DNA of 64,000 bases from Johnsonella ignava ATCC 51276 (GTDB taxonomy: Bacteria > Bacillota > Clostridia > Lachnospirales > Lachnospiraceae). Shown here piece by piece: positions 16,521-25,605 of the stretch (within the stretch, counting starts at the first letter, position 1; each line of letters starts with the position of its first letter). A program made the translations under genes and the position numbers. The stretch spans positions 213,312 through 277,311 of the forward strand of contig NZ_JH378831.1 in the NCBI RefSeq assembly GCF_000235445.1, written 5' to 3'. The notes beneath the pieces were generated by a model that saw nothing but the letters and a program-made list of their open reading frames with translations, did no database searches and had not been told where the DNA came from.

Positions 16521-17669
16521 TTATTTATCAATCGTCTCAAGGAATGCCTCGAGCCTTGTATTTATCTGTCCCACATCAGACTTTGAATAATCAGTTTCTA
16601 TCATTATATAAGATTTCCCTTTCTCAAGCACTGTTTTTTTAACATAATGTGATTCAATAGCAAATGTATGACATGCCTGAAGTATTATCTCAAGCACACC
16701 GTCAATATGATACTCGTCAATCATATCACCTATATATTCCAGCCTTGCAGTATTTGGGCTCATGATAGAACAGTTTATATTAAGGTACTTTTTTGCAAGA
16801 GCTTTATAAATAGGAAGCTGCGGATCAACCTTTTCAATTTTTTCTCTGGTTGCATTGCAGGCATCAAATGCCACCACATCAGCCCCAAGTTCCTCAAGTG
16901 CCTTTATAGTCTTATCCCTCACACCTCCGTTCGGGCAGCCTGTAATTAAAATCCTCGGTCTTTTCGAAGTTCTTCCCTTATAGTTTTCTTCCCAGTCCTT
17001 TAATACCTCTTCGGTTCTTTTTTCTATCTGTGATATACGTTCATGTATATCCGGAATAAAACTGAGTGCATCAAGTTTTGTACCAAGCTCATATCCTGTT
17101 ACAGGAGACGGATCAAGTTTCCCAAGTTCCAAAAATTTAAGCACAACATCTCTTTCTATATTTTTTAATCTTATACATTCCTTTATATCATCTTCAGTTA
17201 TTGTTATACCATAAAAATCCTCAAGCTTTTCTTTAAATTTTACCATCTCATGTTCCCATACCGTAAGTGCCATATCATCCCTATGATTAGGAAGTTTCAT
17301 TACATACGTTTCCTTAAGCTCATTCATAATCTCAAACATCTTCCTCTTTCCATCACAGGTGGTTTCACCGACTATAAGATCGGAAAAGTAAAAATACGGG
17401 CATGTATCTGTAAGTGCAAAACCATAACTTGCCTTTATAAGCGGGCAAAGATTTCTAGGAAGATCCGCCTCTGCAGCATTTATAGGTTCTTCGCTTGTAG
17501 CACATAAGGAAACCGGTGCAGCCTTTGCCGCCATAATAATTTCTAAAGGTACAAATGAGCAGTATATACCTACAACCCTTCCGCCGTCTTCCTTTAACTT
17601 CTTCATTTTCATAAATCCCGCCTGGCGTGCTTCATTAAATGTTTCAAAATTCTCAGGTAATTTGAGCAT
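16521..17669 (-). CDS. double-cubane-cluster protein / 2-hydroxyacyl-CoA dehydratase D-type reductase
   Basis: The 382-residue protein is of the HgdB/HgdC-partner family, closest in layout to the single-subunit YjiM-type double-cubane cluster proteins. It has Cys at YCSFVPLEII, then LCATSEE, NLCPLIK, DTCPYFYF and GETTCDGKRKMFE, later GCPNGGVRDK and QACHTFAIES. No second dehydratase subunit is adjacent, unlike true hydroxyacyl-CoA dehydratases. Paired with a dedicated activator, it should catalyse an ATP-driven low-potential reduction of unknown substrate. The start has GGAGG seven to eight bases upstream. Confidence 0.85.
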   Translation of the reverse strand: MLKLPENFETFNEARQAGFMKMKKLKEDGGRVVGIYCSFVPLEIIMAAKAAPVSLCATSEEPINAAEADLPRNLCPLIKASYGFALTDTCPYFYFSDLIVGETTCDGKRKMFEIMNELKETYVMKLPNHRDDMALTVWEHEMVKFKEKLEDFYGITITEDDIKECIRLKNIERDVVLKFLELGKLDPSPVTGYELGTKLDALSFIPDIHERISQIEKRTEEVLKDWEENYKGRTSKRPRILITGCPNGGVRDKTIKALEELGADVVAFDACNATREKIEKVDPQLPIYKALAKKYLNINCSIMSPNTARLEYIGDMIDEYHIDGVLEIILQACHTFAIESHYVKKTVLEKGKSYIMIETDYSKSDVGQINTRLEAFLETIDK

Positions 17670-17952
17670 ATGTTATTTCCTCCAAAAAATATCAATTTAA
17701 AATAAAAATTTTAATATTTCAGTGTCATAGTATATTATACAATATATAACTTCAAAATTAAACTAAATATTACATAGAAAGTAGTTTTTGCCAATTTCTT
17801 TATTTCTGTTAATTATACTCTAAGTTAGATAAATATGGATTAGCTTTAAAAATAAAACTCATGAAAAACATATAAGAAACCATATAATTTAATTGACATT
17901 TTCTTAAATATACATTTAAACATCTATATATTAAAAAATCTAATTAATTACA
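17670..17952. other. intergenic, promoter region of the double-cubane operon
   Basis: This is very AT-rich with no gene. TATAAT-like -10 boxes occur on the minus strand near 17740 and 17815, but neither has a good -35 at correct spacing. Confidence 0.4.
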
Positions 17953-17990
17953 ATAAAAAAATCCCTACCGTCTTAATACGGTAAAGATTT
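17953..17990 (-). terminator. terminator of the DegV gene
   Basis: On the minus strand a TACCGT/ACGGTA stem with flanking ATC/GAT pairs is followed by TTTTTTT, about 12 bp after the degV-type stop. Confidence 0.85.
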
Positions 17991-18001
17991 TATATAAAAG
18001 T

Positions 18002-18850
18002 CTATCCAAGTCCCACGACTATCCCTCCGTCGCATGCATATACAGTAGTTACTCCGGCAGCTTCACTTGTAATAATATCTTTAAACTTTCCGGTATTTCT
18101 AAAAAGTTCAGCTACATATTCTATCCTTTCAGGATTGTTTACATGAGTTATAACTACCGTCTTTTCACCCTCAAACAGCTTTGCATCTTTTTGAGCTATT
18201 TCTACCAGTTTTGCAAGTGCTTTATTTATACCTCTTGCCTGATCCAGCTTAACTATACGCCCATTCTCAGCCCCCATAACCGGCTTTATATTAAGTTTTG
18301 TGGCAAAAAACGCCGACAGCCCTGAAAGCCTGCCGTTTTTTCTAAGGGTTTCAAGGTCTTCAAGTACAAAATAGGTTTTCGCCCTGTCTCTAAATTTAGT
18401 TATTTCTTCACAAATCTTATTAAAATCGAAGCCCTGATTTATAAGCCTTTCAAGTTCTATAAATATCCTGAGTTGAGTTGCGGAAGCTCCATGTGAACTT
18501 AATACAAATATATTTTTGGCACTGTCTCCATGTTCTTCTTCAAAAAGCTGCTTACCTATTGCCGCACTCTGATAGGTTCCACTTAAATGTTCTGAAAGCG
18601 TTACAACAAATATATTATCCTCCTCACATTCATAAGCATTCTTAAAATCCTGTGGTGAAGGACAGGCTGTTTTTGATGAAGCATTTGATCTTTTTACTCT
18701 GTTTAAAAAATCTTTCTGGTTAAATGAAGTATCATCTAATATCTGGTAATTCTCTATCTGAAGCGAAAGAGGAACTATAGTATAATGAGGATCTGCCTTC
18801 CTGCCTGCATCAAGGTCCGAACAGCTATCACCTATAAGTCTATATTTCAT
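18002..18850 (-). CDS. DegV family fatty-acid-binding protein
   Basis: The 282-residue cytosolic protein shows the DegV signature: DSCSDL at the N-terminus, TACPSPQDF around residue 61, VVTLSEHLSGTYQSA around 80, and a C-terminal domain with THVNNPERIEYV and a final Gly-rich strand. DegV/FakB proteins bind a fatty acid and, with FakA kinase, feed exogenous fatty acids into phospholipid synthesis. No fakA is nearby, so this is a stand-alone copy. The start follows AAAGGC. Confidence 0.9.
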   Translation of the reverse strand: MKYRLIGDSCSDLDAGRKADPHYTIVPLSLQIENYQILDDTSFNQKDFLNRVKRSNASSKTACPSPQDFKNAYECEEDNIFVVTLSEHLSGTYQSAAIGKQLFEEEHGDSAKNIFVLSSHGASATQLRIFIELERLINQGFDFNKICEEITKFRDRAKTYFVLEDLETLRKNGRLSGLSAFFATKLNIKPVMGAENGRIVKLDQARGINKALAKLVEIAQKDAKLFEGEKTVVITHVNNPERIEYVAELFRNTGKFKDIITSEAAGVTTVYACDGGIVVGLG

Positions 18851-19161
18851 ATAAATTAAAGCCTTTCTTTTATACAGAAAAATCGTCCTGTTTAAAATGC
18901 TCTAACCTGAAAGTCAGAGCTTACTATCTTAACTTAGCTTTTTACTGCATGTAGTTTTGAAAACTATGTAACATTATAGGCGTTGATTAAAATAAAGTCA
19001 ACAAGTAAAATTATCCGCTCTTTAAGTAGCAATTTACTTATTTCATTTACTAAAAACAACCTTATCAGCAGATCTTCTATCAGCAAATTTTCAAATCAAA
19101 TAAGGCTGTTAAAGCATAGTTAATAAACTTACAATGTGAAAATAGAAAAATAGACAATCTA
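18851..19161. other. intergenic, degV 5-prime region
   Basis: No gene is seen. A GCTCT/AGAGC stem lies at about 18898-18920 on the 5-prime side of degV. The remainder is AT-rich. Confidence 0.4.
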
Positions 19162-19200
19162 AGGAGCCGCAAAATCATCTGTTATAACTTTACGGCTCCT
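19162..19200 (-). terminator. terminator of the BCCT transporter operon
   Basis: A 12-bp stem, AGGAGCCGTAAA paired with TTTGCGGCTCCT, lies 27 bp after the transporter stop and is followed by a T-rich stretch on the minus strand. Confidence 0.8.
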
Positions 19201-19226
19201 CTATATATAACTGTTAATTATACTTT

Positions 19227-20720
19227 CTATACTTTTTCAGTTTTTAAAGCTTTCAATAGAGCCGCAGCTGAAAACAGCATTATAAATATAAATGGAAAAG
19301 CTGCCGCTATTGATATTATTTGCAGTGGCTTAAGTCCTCCCGCTATAAGAAGTCCTATTGCCATAACTGACTGAACCGCACCCCACAGTATTTTTTTATT
19401 ATTCGGAGGATTCAAGTCTCCATCAGAAGTAAGCATTGCAAGCACAAAAGTACCTGAATTTGCAGAGGTTACAAAAAATGTACAGACTAAAATCATTGTA
19501 ATTATTGAAAGTATTATACCTAAGTTATAATATGAAAACACTGTAAATATCCCTGTTTCAGGGGCAGACTTAATACTTTCTATAACCTCTTTCGGAATTT
19601 TTACCACTTCAGAAAGATGGAGTCCCATACTTCCAAATATTGCAAACCATAAAAGAGAGCCAAGCGAAGGCGCAAGCACTACCCCTATTATAAACTCTCT
19701 TATAGTTCTACCCTTTGATATTCTCGCTATAAATATACCTACAAATGGAGCCCAAGCTATCCACCATGCCCAGTAAAATACTCTCCAGCCTTGAATCCAT
19801 GAATTATCTCCATAAGTTGATATATTTAAGCTGTCATTAATAAATCCGCTTATATAAGCTCCTATACCGGAGATAAAATTATTTAAAATCTCCAATTTAG
19901 GACCTACAAGCACTGCAAGTATCATAAGACCGAATGCTATATAAAGATTTGCATCTGAAATCAGCTTAATACCTTTTTCAATTCCTGCAACTGCCGACCA
20001 TATATAAATTATTGATATTATAATTACTATAATTACCTGAACCTGAAGACTTGAAGGTATTTTAAACATGTAGTTTAAACCGCTGTTTATCTGCATAGTC
20101 CCAAGCCCGAGTGAAGTGGTTACTCCTGCCACAGTAGCAAATACTGCAAGTATATCTATCAATTTCCCAACCGGTCCTTTTACACCCTTCTCACCAATTA
20201 AAGGTTCAAATATAGTGCTTATAAGTCCGGGCCGGTTTTTCCTAAACTGAAAATACGCTAAAGCCAGACCTATTATTGCATAATTTGCCCAAGGGTGAAT
20301 ACCCCAGTGCATAAACGAAGCTTTTATCGCAAAAGCTGCAGATTCAGGACTCATTTCCTTTATACCTGCTATAGGACTTACATAATGGGATATAGGTTCT
20401 GAAATACCCCAAAATACAAGCCCTACTCCCATGCCTGCACCAAAAAGCATAGCAAACCATGAAGCGGTAGAATATTCAGGTTTTGAATCATCAGGACCAA
20501 GTTTAATATTTCCGTACCTGCTAAAAGCGATTGCAAATACAAATACTACAAATGCAAGCATAGCAAGCAGGTACAGCCAAGCAAATTTGACAGTCAGAAA
20601 GTTAAACACTGCTCCTGAAGCCACAGTAAAACTCGCATTGCCCAGTACAGCCCAAAGAGCAATCCCGCCTACCAATATGAGTGAACCTATAAATACTACA
20701 TTTTTATTATTTTTTTCCAT
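19227..20720 (-). CDS. BCCT family transporter (betaine/carnitine/choline type)
   Basis: The 497-residue protein has twelve predicted membrane helices. It contains the BCCT signatures GMGVGLVFWGISEPISHY near residues 95-112 and the Trp-rich segment YWAWWIAWAPFVGIFIARIS near 320. The short termini are typical of uptake carriers without osmosensory tails. It is last in an operon with both component B genes of a Grd reductase (26 bp after grdB-type stop), so it probably imports the trimethyl- or methylamine substrate, such as glycine betaine. The start follows AAGGGGGC. Confidence 0.9.
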   Translation of the reverse strand: MEKNNKNVVFIGSLILVGGIALWAVLGNASFTVASGAVFNFLTVKFAWLYLLAMLAFVVFVFAIAFSRYGNIKLGPDDSKPEYSTASWFAMLFGAGMGVGLVFWGISEPISHYVSPIAGIKEMSPESAAFAIKASFMHWGIHPWANYAIIGLALAYFQFRKNRPGLISTIFEPLIGEKGVKGPVGKLIDILAVFATVAGVTTSLGLGTMQINSGLNYMFKIPSSLQVQVIIVIIISIIYIWSAVAGIEKGIKLISDANLYIAFGLMILAVLVGPKLEILNNFISGIGAYISGFINDSLNISTYGDNSWIQGWRVFYWAWWIAWAPFVGIFIARISKGRTIREFIIGVVLAPSLGSLLWFAIFGSMGLHLSEVVKIPKEVIESIKSAPETGIFTVFSYYNLGIILSIITMILVCTFFVTSANSGTFVLAMLTSDGDLNPPNNKKILWGAVQSVMAIGLLIAGGLKPLQIISIAAAFPFIFIMLFSAAALLKALKTEKV

Positions 20721-20745
20721 TATTTCAGCCCCCTTTTTACAAGAA

Positions 20746-22050
20746 TCAGACCGGAAATACAGTCTGTTCTGTTATATCGGCAGTCAGACTTAAAAGTGCA
20801 GTCTTAGTTCTTGAATAGCGCAGCTTCCACTGGGTTTCCTTTGGAGTTGCAGGATCTCCAAGCGGATAAGGTATTGATATAGTAGGTACTATACGATTAG
20901 AACCTACGGTTTTAGCCACAGGAATAAGATTGCACATCTGTACTATGGGTATTCCCGCTTTTTCAACTTCTTTTACCATCGTTGCACCGCAACGAGTACA
21001 GGTACCTCATGTTGATACCATTATAACACCGTCTACATTATCTTCTTTAAGATAAGGAATCATCTCGTTTGCCATTCTCATGGCTTCCGCCTGAGTAGTT
21101 CCCGTACCTACAGTTGTGTAAAAATAAGGATGAAGACTTCCGTAAACTCCTTCTTTATTCAGAGTCTTAAGTACATCAATCGGTACAACCACATTTGGGT
21201 CTGCATCCGCTGCTGCCGGATCAAAGCCTGCATGTATAGTCTTATAAACGCCGCTCTTTAAAGAATCTATATTCTCTATATTATAACGTCCCCAGCGTGT
21301 TGCCGAAGCTGATTGGATCTTATCCGGATTATCGACGGGAACTATACCGCCTGTATCAAGTATAGCTATCCTTGCTTTTGATAAATCCTTTATAGGAGGT
21401 GCTATCGGTACTCTGTCAGGCTCAGGTATAGGAAGTTCAGTTTCAAACGCCTCTCCCCTAATCTTTTTAAGAAGCATCTCTATCATCCTTTCAGAAGCAG
21501 GCTTTAAATCTTCTCTCCATACCTGCCTGCGTATACCTCGACCGAAGTAACCTTCGTCCTGTGCAGAACCTATTTCCTCATTATTTAATATCTTATTTGC
21601 AAGTTTTATCATAGCTGCCACATCGGCACGCATTTTTGAAGCTATATTCCCTCCCTTAAGTATGTACATATCTTTTTTAAACATTTCCACACCGGGATTT
21701 TCTACATTCATTGAAGTTATTACAGGAATATTGTATTTTGCTTTTATAGCTTTACATATAGTTCCACATGCTACACCGTATCTTCCGGCCTGAAATGCCG
21801 GTCCGGCTAAAAATATATCAAACTCTTTTCCTTCTAAAAGTTCTATAATTTCATCTACCGCCTTATCAGCATTACTGCCCATATAATTATCACCACATAT
21901 TACAGTACCAATTATCTCCGCATTAAGATTTTTTGCAAATTCCAATGCCGGACCTATTTTTTCTTTTTTAAATACCGGAGCAAAGTCAGCCTTATCTTCT
22001 CCACCTATCTGACCGAAAAACTGGTTTATATAAACAACTGCTTTTTTCAT
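20746..22050 (-). CDS. GrdB-type selenoprotein, betaine/glycine/sarcosine reductase component B
   Basis: One 434-residue selenoprotein. The frame from 22050 meets TGA at 21007-21009 and continues without shift as U-GTCTRCGATMVKEVEKAG to 20746. UxxCxxC is the active-site motif of GrdB-family subunits, where Sec attacks the substrate amine to give Se-carboxymethyl selenoprotein A. A short hairpin follows the UGA. The N-terminal part (VYINQFFGQIGGEDKAD) is diagnostic of the family. The substrate is suggested by the adjoining BCCT carrier (betaine, GrdH-like) but is not proven. GGAGG precedes the start. Confidence 0.93.
20980..21009 (-). promoter_or_regulatory. selenocysteine UGA and bacterial SECIS-like hairpin
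   Basis: On the minus strand TGA (21009-21007) is followed after 11 bases by a 7-bp stem TCGTTGC/GCAACGA with a three-base GGT loop, and an outer TACC/GGTA pairing is possible. Position and apical G/U match bacterial SECIS elements bound by SelB. Confidence 0.8.
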
Positions 22051-22059
22051 AGTCGCCTC

Positions 22060-23385
22060 CTAAAATTCTTTCATAGTTTTTGGGGACCATCCACATACCA
22101 TGTCGCCACAGAACATTGAATTGTTTTCCATAATGATTGAACCGTCTTTTCTTACTGAAGGACCAAGTATTTCATCATCAGCCCAACCTCCTGATAAGCC
22201 GTCTCTTCCTAATGACTCAAGTTCTCCAAGTACAGTTTCCATAGGCGGCAGTTCTATTAACTCAGAAACATTTCCGCATGAAACTATAGCATCACATTTT
22301 ACATCAAGTGTTACCAATGGCTGAGACTGACCATCTCTGCCTGTACATTCATTTGTAACGCCTACTGTCTTTATGCCTGCATCTTCAAGTGCTACACAGC
22401 ACGCTATAAAATCCGCATCAGGATTTCCATAACCTTCTTCCGCTACTATAGCAGCCTCTGCACCTAAAGTTTTAGCAATTTGTGCTACAAAAAGGGCAGC
22501 CCTTTCTTTTTGTTCAAGTGCGACATTCAAATTTGACATAATAACACCTAAGAAATTGATAGTTTTACCATGTTCCTTATAAAGCGCTTTTATATTAGGA
22601 CAATTTTGAAAATCATAGGTTGACCATTTTGAAGAAACCGGCATAAAGCTTCCGGAAACCAGTGCTCCGTCTAAAACTTCATTAGGATGCATAAAAGTAG
22701 GAAGCATCCTGTTCATATCCCATCCATAAACAAGGTCATTATAGCCTATCTCTTCCATCTGGGATTGAGGCTGCATTACATACACCACCGAAGGCAGTTT
22801 TTCTATTTCAGGATTCCTTTTTATTACCGCTTCAAGTTCAAATACTTCCCTATCCTCAGGAGTAAGGTTTTTAACACATTGTGCTATAAATTCAGCAAGC
22901 CTATGACCTGCCCTTCTTAAAGCATCATTTTTCTTCTGCTGCTCTCTTTGTTCAAAAACTTCGTCCGTATCAGCAACTAATACTATATTATTAAGACTGC
23001 CGAAAAGAGTATATTTCTGACCCTCACCGCTCATATCTATAAGACCATCCTGAAATCCTCCCCAATGTCTGCCTACTACAAGTACGCTACAGTTTTTAAG
23101 TGCATAACTTATGCCCTCTCCTGCCTTGTCAAGATTTGAGGTATATCCCGGAAAGCTGCCTTTACCATTTAATCTGATCCTGGGTTCTATCGCTTCTTTT
23201 ACAGGACATAACCTTATCTTATCACCTGGTTTTGCAATATATAACTGAGCTTCGGTGATCCTTTCATCCTGTCTTATAAAATCCAGTGCTTCATCTTTAT
23301 TAATAGTTAATAAGCCTTTGTCATAAGATAAAGCACTCCCAAAGACTATATCTTTAACATAGAAATTACCTATCTCAAGTTTCAT
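22060..23385 (-). CDS. Grd component B proprotein (GrdE/GrdG/GrdI-like)
   Basis: The 441-residue partner of GrdB-type subunits. These proproteins are cleaved at an internal Asn-x-Cys or Asn-Cys site to leave a pyruvoyl group that binds the amine substrate. The matching segment here is GVTNECTGRDGQSQPLVTLD (about residues 345-365). Other family segments are VVGRHWGGFQDGLIDMSGEG and VVYVMQPQSQMEEIGYNDL. The gene leads the operon and lies 9 bp before the selenoprotein gene. GGAGG precedes the ATG. No grdA, grdC or grdD is in the window. Confidence 0.9.
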   Translation of the reverse strand: MKLEIGNFYVKDIVFGSALSYDKGLLTINKDEALDFIRQDERITEAQLYIAKPGDKIRLCPVKEAIEPRIRLNGKGSFPGYTSNLDKAGEGISYALKNCSVLVVGRHWGGFQDGLIDMSGEGQKYTLFGSLNNIVLVADTDEVFEQREQQKKNDALRRAGHRLAEFIAQCVKNLTPEDREVFELEAVIKRNPEIEKLPSVVYVMQPQSQMEEIGYNDLVYGWDMNRMLPTFMHPNEVLDGALVSGSFMPVSSKWSTYDFQNCPNIKALYKEHGKTINFLGVIMSNLNVALEQKERAALFVAQIAKTLGAEAAIVAEEGYGNPDADFIACCVALEDAGIKTVGVTNECTGRDGQSQPLVTLDVKCDAIVSCGNVSELIELPPMETVLGELESLGRDGLSGGWADDEILGPSVRKDGSIIMENNSMFCGDMVCGWSPKTMKEF

Positions 23386-23455
23386 AAGAATCCTCCTTGT
23401 TAAATTTTTGTTAAATATAGATTATAAAACTCTATAAAATCCGGTTAAATAAAGT

Positions 23456-23469
23456 ACAATCGCGATTGT
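23456..23469. promoter_or_regulatory. palindromic operator ACAATCGCGATTGT
   Basis: A perfect 14-bp palindrome, unusually GC-rich at its centre for this region, begins ten bases downstream of the -10 box, at about the transcription start. It is a good candidate site for the divergent TetR-type regulator. Confidence 0.65.
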
Positions 23470-23479
23470 CCTTAAATTA

Positions 23480-23508
23480 ATGATATCTATATACGTAAAT
23501 TAAGTCAA
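23480..23508 (-). promoter_or_regulatory. sigma-A promoter of the Grd/BCCT operon
   Basis: On the minus strand TTGACT (23508-23503), a 17-bp spacer and TATCAT (23485-23480) lie 95 bp before the component B start codon. Confidence 0.75.
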
Positions 23509-23876
23509 GTCAAAATAAAAAAATAGTCTGTATGCTGAATATCTAAACGTTTTTTTGTATAGAATAAACAAAAATATTTTTTTGTTTAAGTCATATTAAA
23601 TAAAAAACAAGATTAAATTCTGTTAATAATTACTAAAGCTTTTTTATTATTAAGTTTTATGTTATAATCCTATAGTTGCTTATATTATAAGGGTAAACCA
23701 ATTTATTTTTCTGAAAATTACTAATATTTTTAAAATAAAATAAATATTTATTAATACTTTATCTTTTAATATAACGTATATAAATATTTATTGTAATATA
23801 ATGTTTGACTGCGTAGTTCTAATGTCATATACTACTTTAATACTTTTATTTTCAATTAAAAAACTTGGAGGTTATT

Positions 23877-24544
23877 TTGAATATCGAAATTTTAAAAGAT
23901 GAAAAAAAACTGAATAACATAAGTAATTTTATAAAAGCCACAAGAAGTATTATTGATAAAGAGGGTATAACAAAGGTAAGTACAAGGAAAATCTCAGCTT
24001 TGTCAGGACTTCATAATTCAACTATATATAGCTATTTCGATAATCTTTCAGAACTTGTTATGCTGTCTTGTATTTCATATTTTAATGAATATTGCAAGGC
24101 TCTTAAGGCATTTGATGATAAACAAAAAAACCCGGAAAAAAATTTATAGGAATATGGGATATTTTTATGCAGTGTGCATTTAAACAACCTGAAATATTTT
24201 ATTATTTTTTCTTTGAAGTAAAAGAATTTAACCTTGAAACATTATTTAAAGTCTACTATATGATATTCCCGGAGGAAGCAAATGAATTTACTGATACAGT
24301 AGCACAGATGTATTATGGTCCTAACATATATGCAAGGAGTATTAAGATCCTTGGTTTTTTAATTAACAATGAACATCTATTAGTAAATAAAGACAATATC
24401 ACTCTTGTAAATGAACTGATAGTCGAATATTCAGGTTTTAAAATAATACAGGCAAAGCTTCATACAAAGAGTAAAGAACTGCTCAAACAGGAGTTTATTC
24501 AGATTTTATACCATGTAACAGGCTTGGAAAATATTAAATATTAA
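23877..24544 (+). pseudogene. TetR-family regulator with a frameshift in an A-run
   Basis: The start is TTG 23877 with GGAGG five to six bases upstream. Residues 10-55 form the TetR helix-turn-helix (GITKVSTRKISALSGLHNST, then IYSYFDNLSELVML). The frame stops at 24147-24149. The continuation (KFIGIWDIFMQCAF onward, a typical ligand-binding domain) is in the next frame to 24544. One A added to the seven-A run at 24136-24142 would join them into about 223 residues. It is divergent from the Grd/BCCT operon and is its likely regulator. It may be a pseudogene, a sequence error or a slippage switch. Confidence 0.75.
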
Positions 24545-24731
24545 GGTTAATAAAATGTCAATTAAATTTCATCTTATTATTCTAATTTTATATTCTCTTG
24601 CCTGATTATGTGATGTGTAATATAATAAAGCAGCTTAAAATTTTTATTAAACTAATCCCCTGAAATATAAGCTGTTTATATAGTTAAAAGCAGTTTTCAC
24701 TACTACTAAAACATAAGTAAAGGCAGGCAAA

Positions 24732-25454
24732 ATGTTTATGAATAATAAGAAAACCCGACTGCACAACAAATCTTCAGATGAATATAAAAATAATAAAAAA
24801 CCGAAAGGAACAAATATATTGAGAAACATAAAATTTATTATAATTGCATTTATTATAGGCTTTTTTTCAAGTGTTTTAATTTTAAATTTTTTTAACAAAT
24901 CTTCAGCCAGAAATGATAAAGTAACCATAGACGGAAATATAATTAAGGGTCCAAACTATACCGCTACGGTAAAAGCCGTCGAAGATACGGTAAAGTCTGC
25001 AAGCAATCTTGTTACCACTGAATATTTTTATAAAGATGCCGATACATATGTAAACTATCGTGAATTTATGGGTTACAAAGTTCCGCTTACAACTGATATG
25101 TCGGTATTTACATATAAAGGAAAAGTGGGAATAGGCATAGATCTGTCTGAAGCCTCATATTCGGTTGACAATACAAATGGTATAATAACCGTTACGCTTC
25201 CTGAAGTAAAAATTATGTATAACGAAATAGATATGGGTTCATTTCAGTATGCATTTAAATCGGATTCTATTTTAAACAATACAGATATGGAAAATCATAC
25301 ACAGCTCCTTGAACAGCTTAAAAACAAAACAAGCAATGAAGTCAATCAGGATAGCGAGCTTTTACAAAAAGCCGGAGAAAATGCCAGAAATGTAATAAGT
25401 ACATTTCTTACGTCAGCCGAACAGACAAAAGACTATAAAGTGGAATTTAAATAA
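24732..25454 (+). CDS. DUF4230 domain protein, membrane anchored
   Basis: The 240-residue protein has an N-terminal basic stretch, one membrane helix (about 33-55, FIIIAFIIGFFSSVLILNF) and an extracytoplasmic DUF4230-type domain (about 75-230; SASNLVTTEYFYKDADTY, GKVGIGIDLSEASYSVD, TVTLPEVKI). The family function is unknown. The first in-frame ATG is used; a second lies two codons later. It stands alone and ends at a bidirectional terminator. Confidence 0.8.
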   Translation: MFMNNKKTRLHNKSSDEYKNNKKPKGTNILRNIKFIIIAFIIGFFSSVLILNFFNKSSARNDKVTIDGNIIKGPNYTATVKAVEDTVKSASNLVTTEYFYKDADTYVNYREFMGYKVPLTTDMSVFTYKGKVGIGIDLSEASYSVDNTNGIITVTLPEVKIMYNEIDMGSFQYAFKSDSILNNTDMENHTQLLEQLKNKTSNEVNQDSELLQKAGENARNVISTFLTSAEQTKDYKVEFK

Positions 25455-25529
25455 CAGGTCTTATTCAGATGTTTAATTATCATGTATATAATGTCTAATC
25501 GCTACATACTAAATTTAACAGTTATTATA

Positions 25530-25568
25530 AAAATCATGACCACCCTTTTAACGGGTGGTCATGATTTT
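25530..25568. terminator. bidirectional terminator, 16-bp perfect stem
   Basis: AAAATCATGACCACCC pairs perfectly with GGGTGGTCATGATTTT around a seven-base loop, with A/T tracts on both sides. It lies between the plus-strand DUF4230 gene and the minus-strand etfA-type gene. Confidence 0.93.
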
Positions 25569-25605
25569 ATAAAATTACTTTTATAACTATATTAACTTCT
25601 TTATA

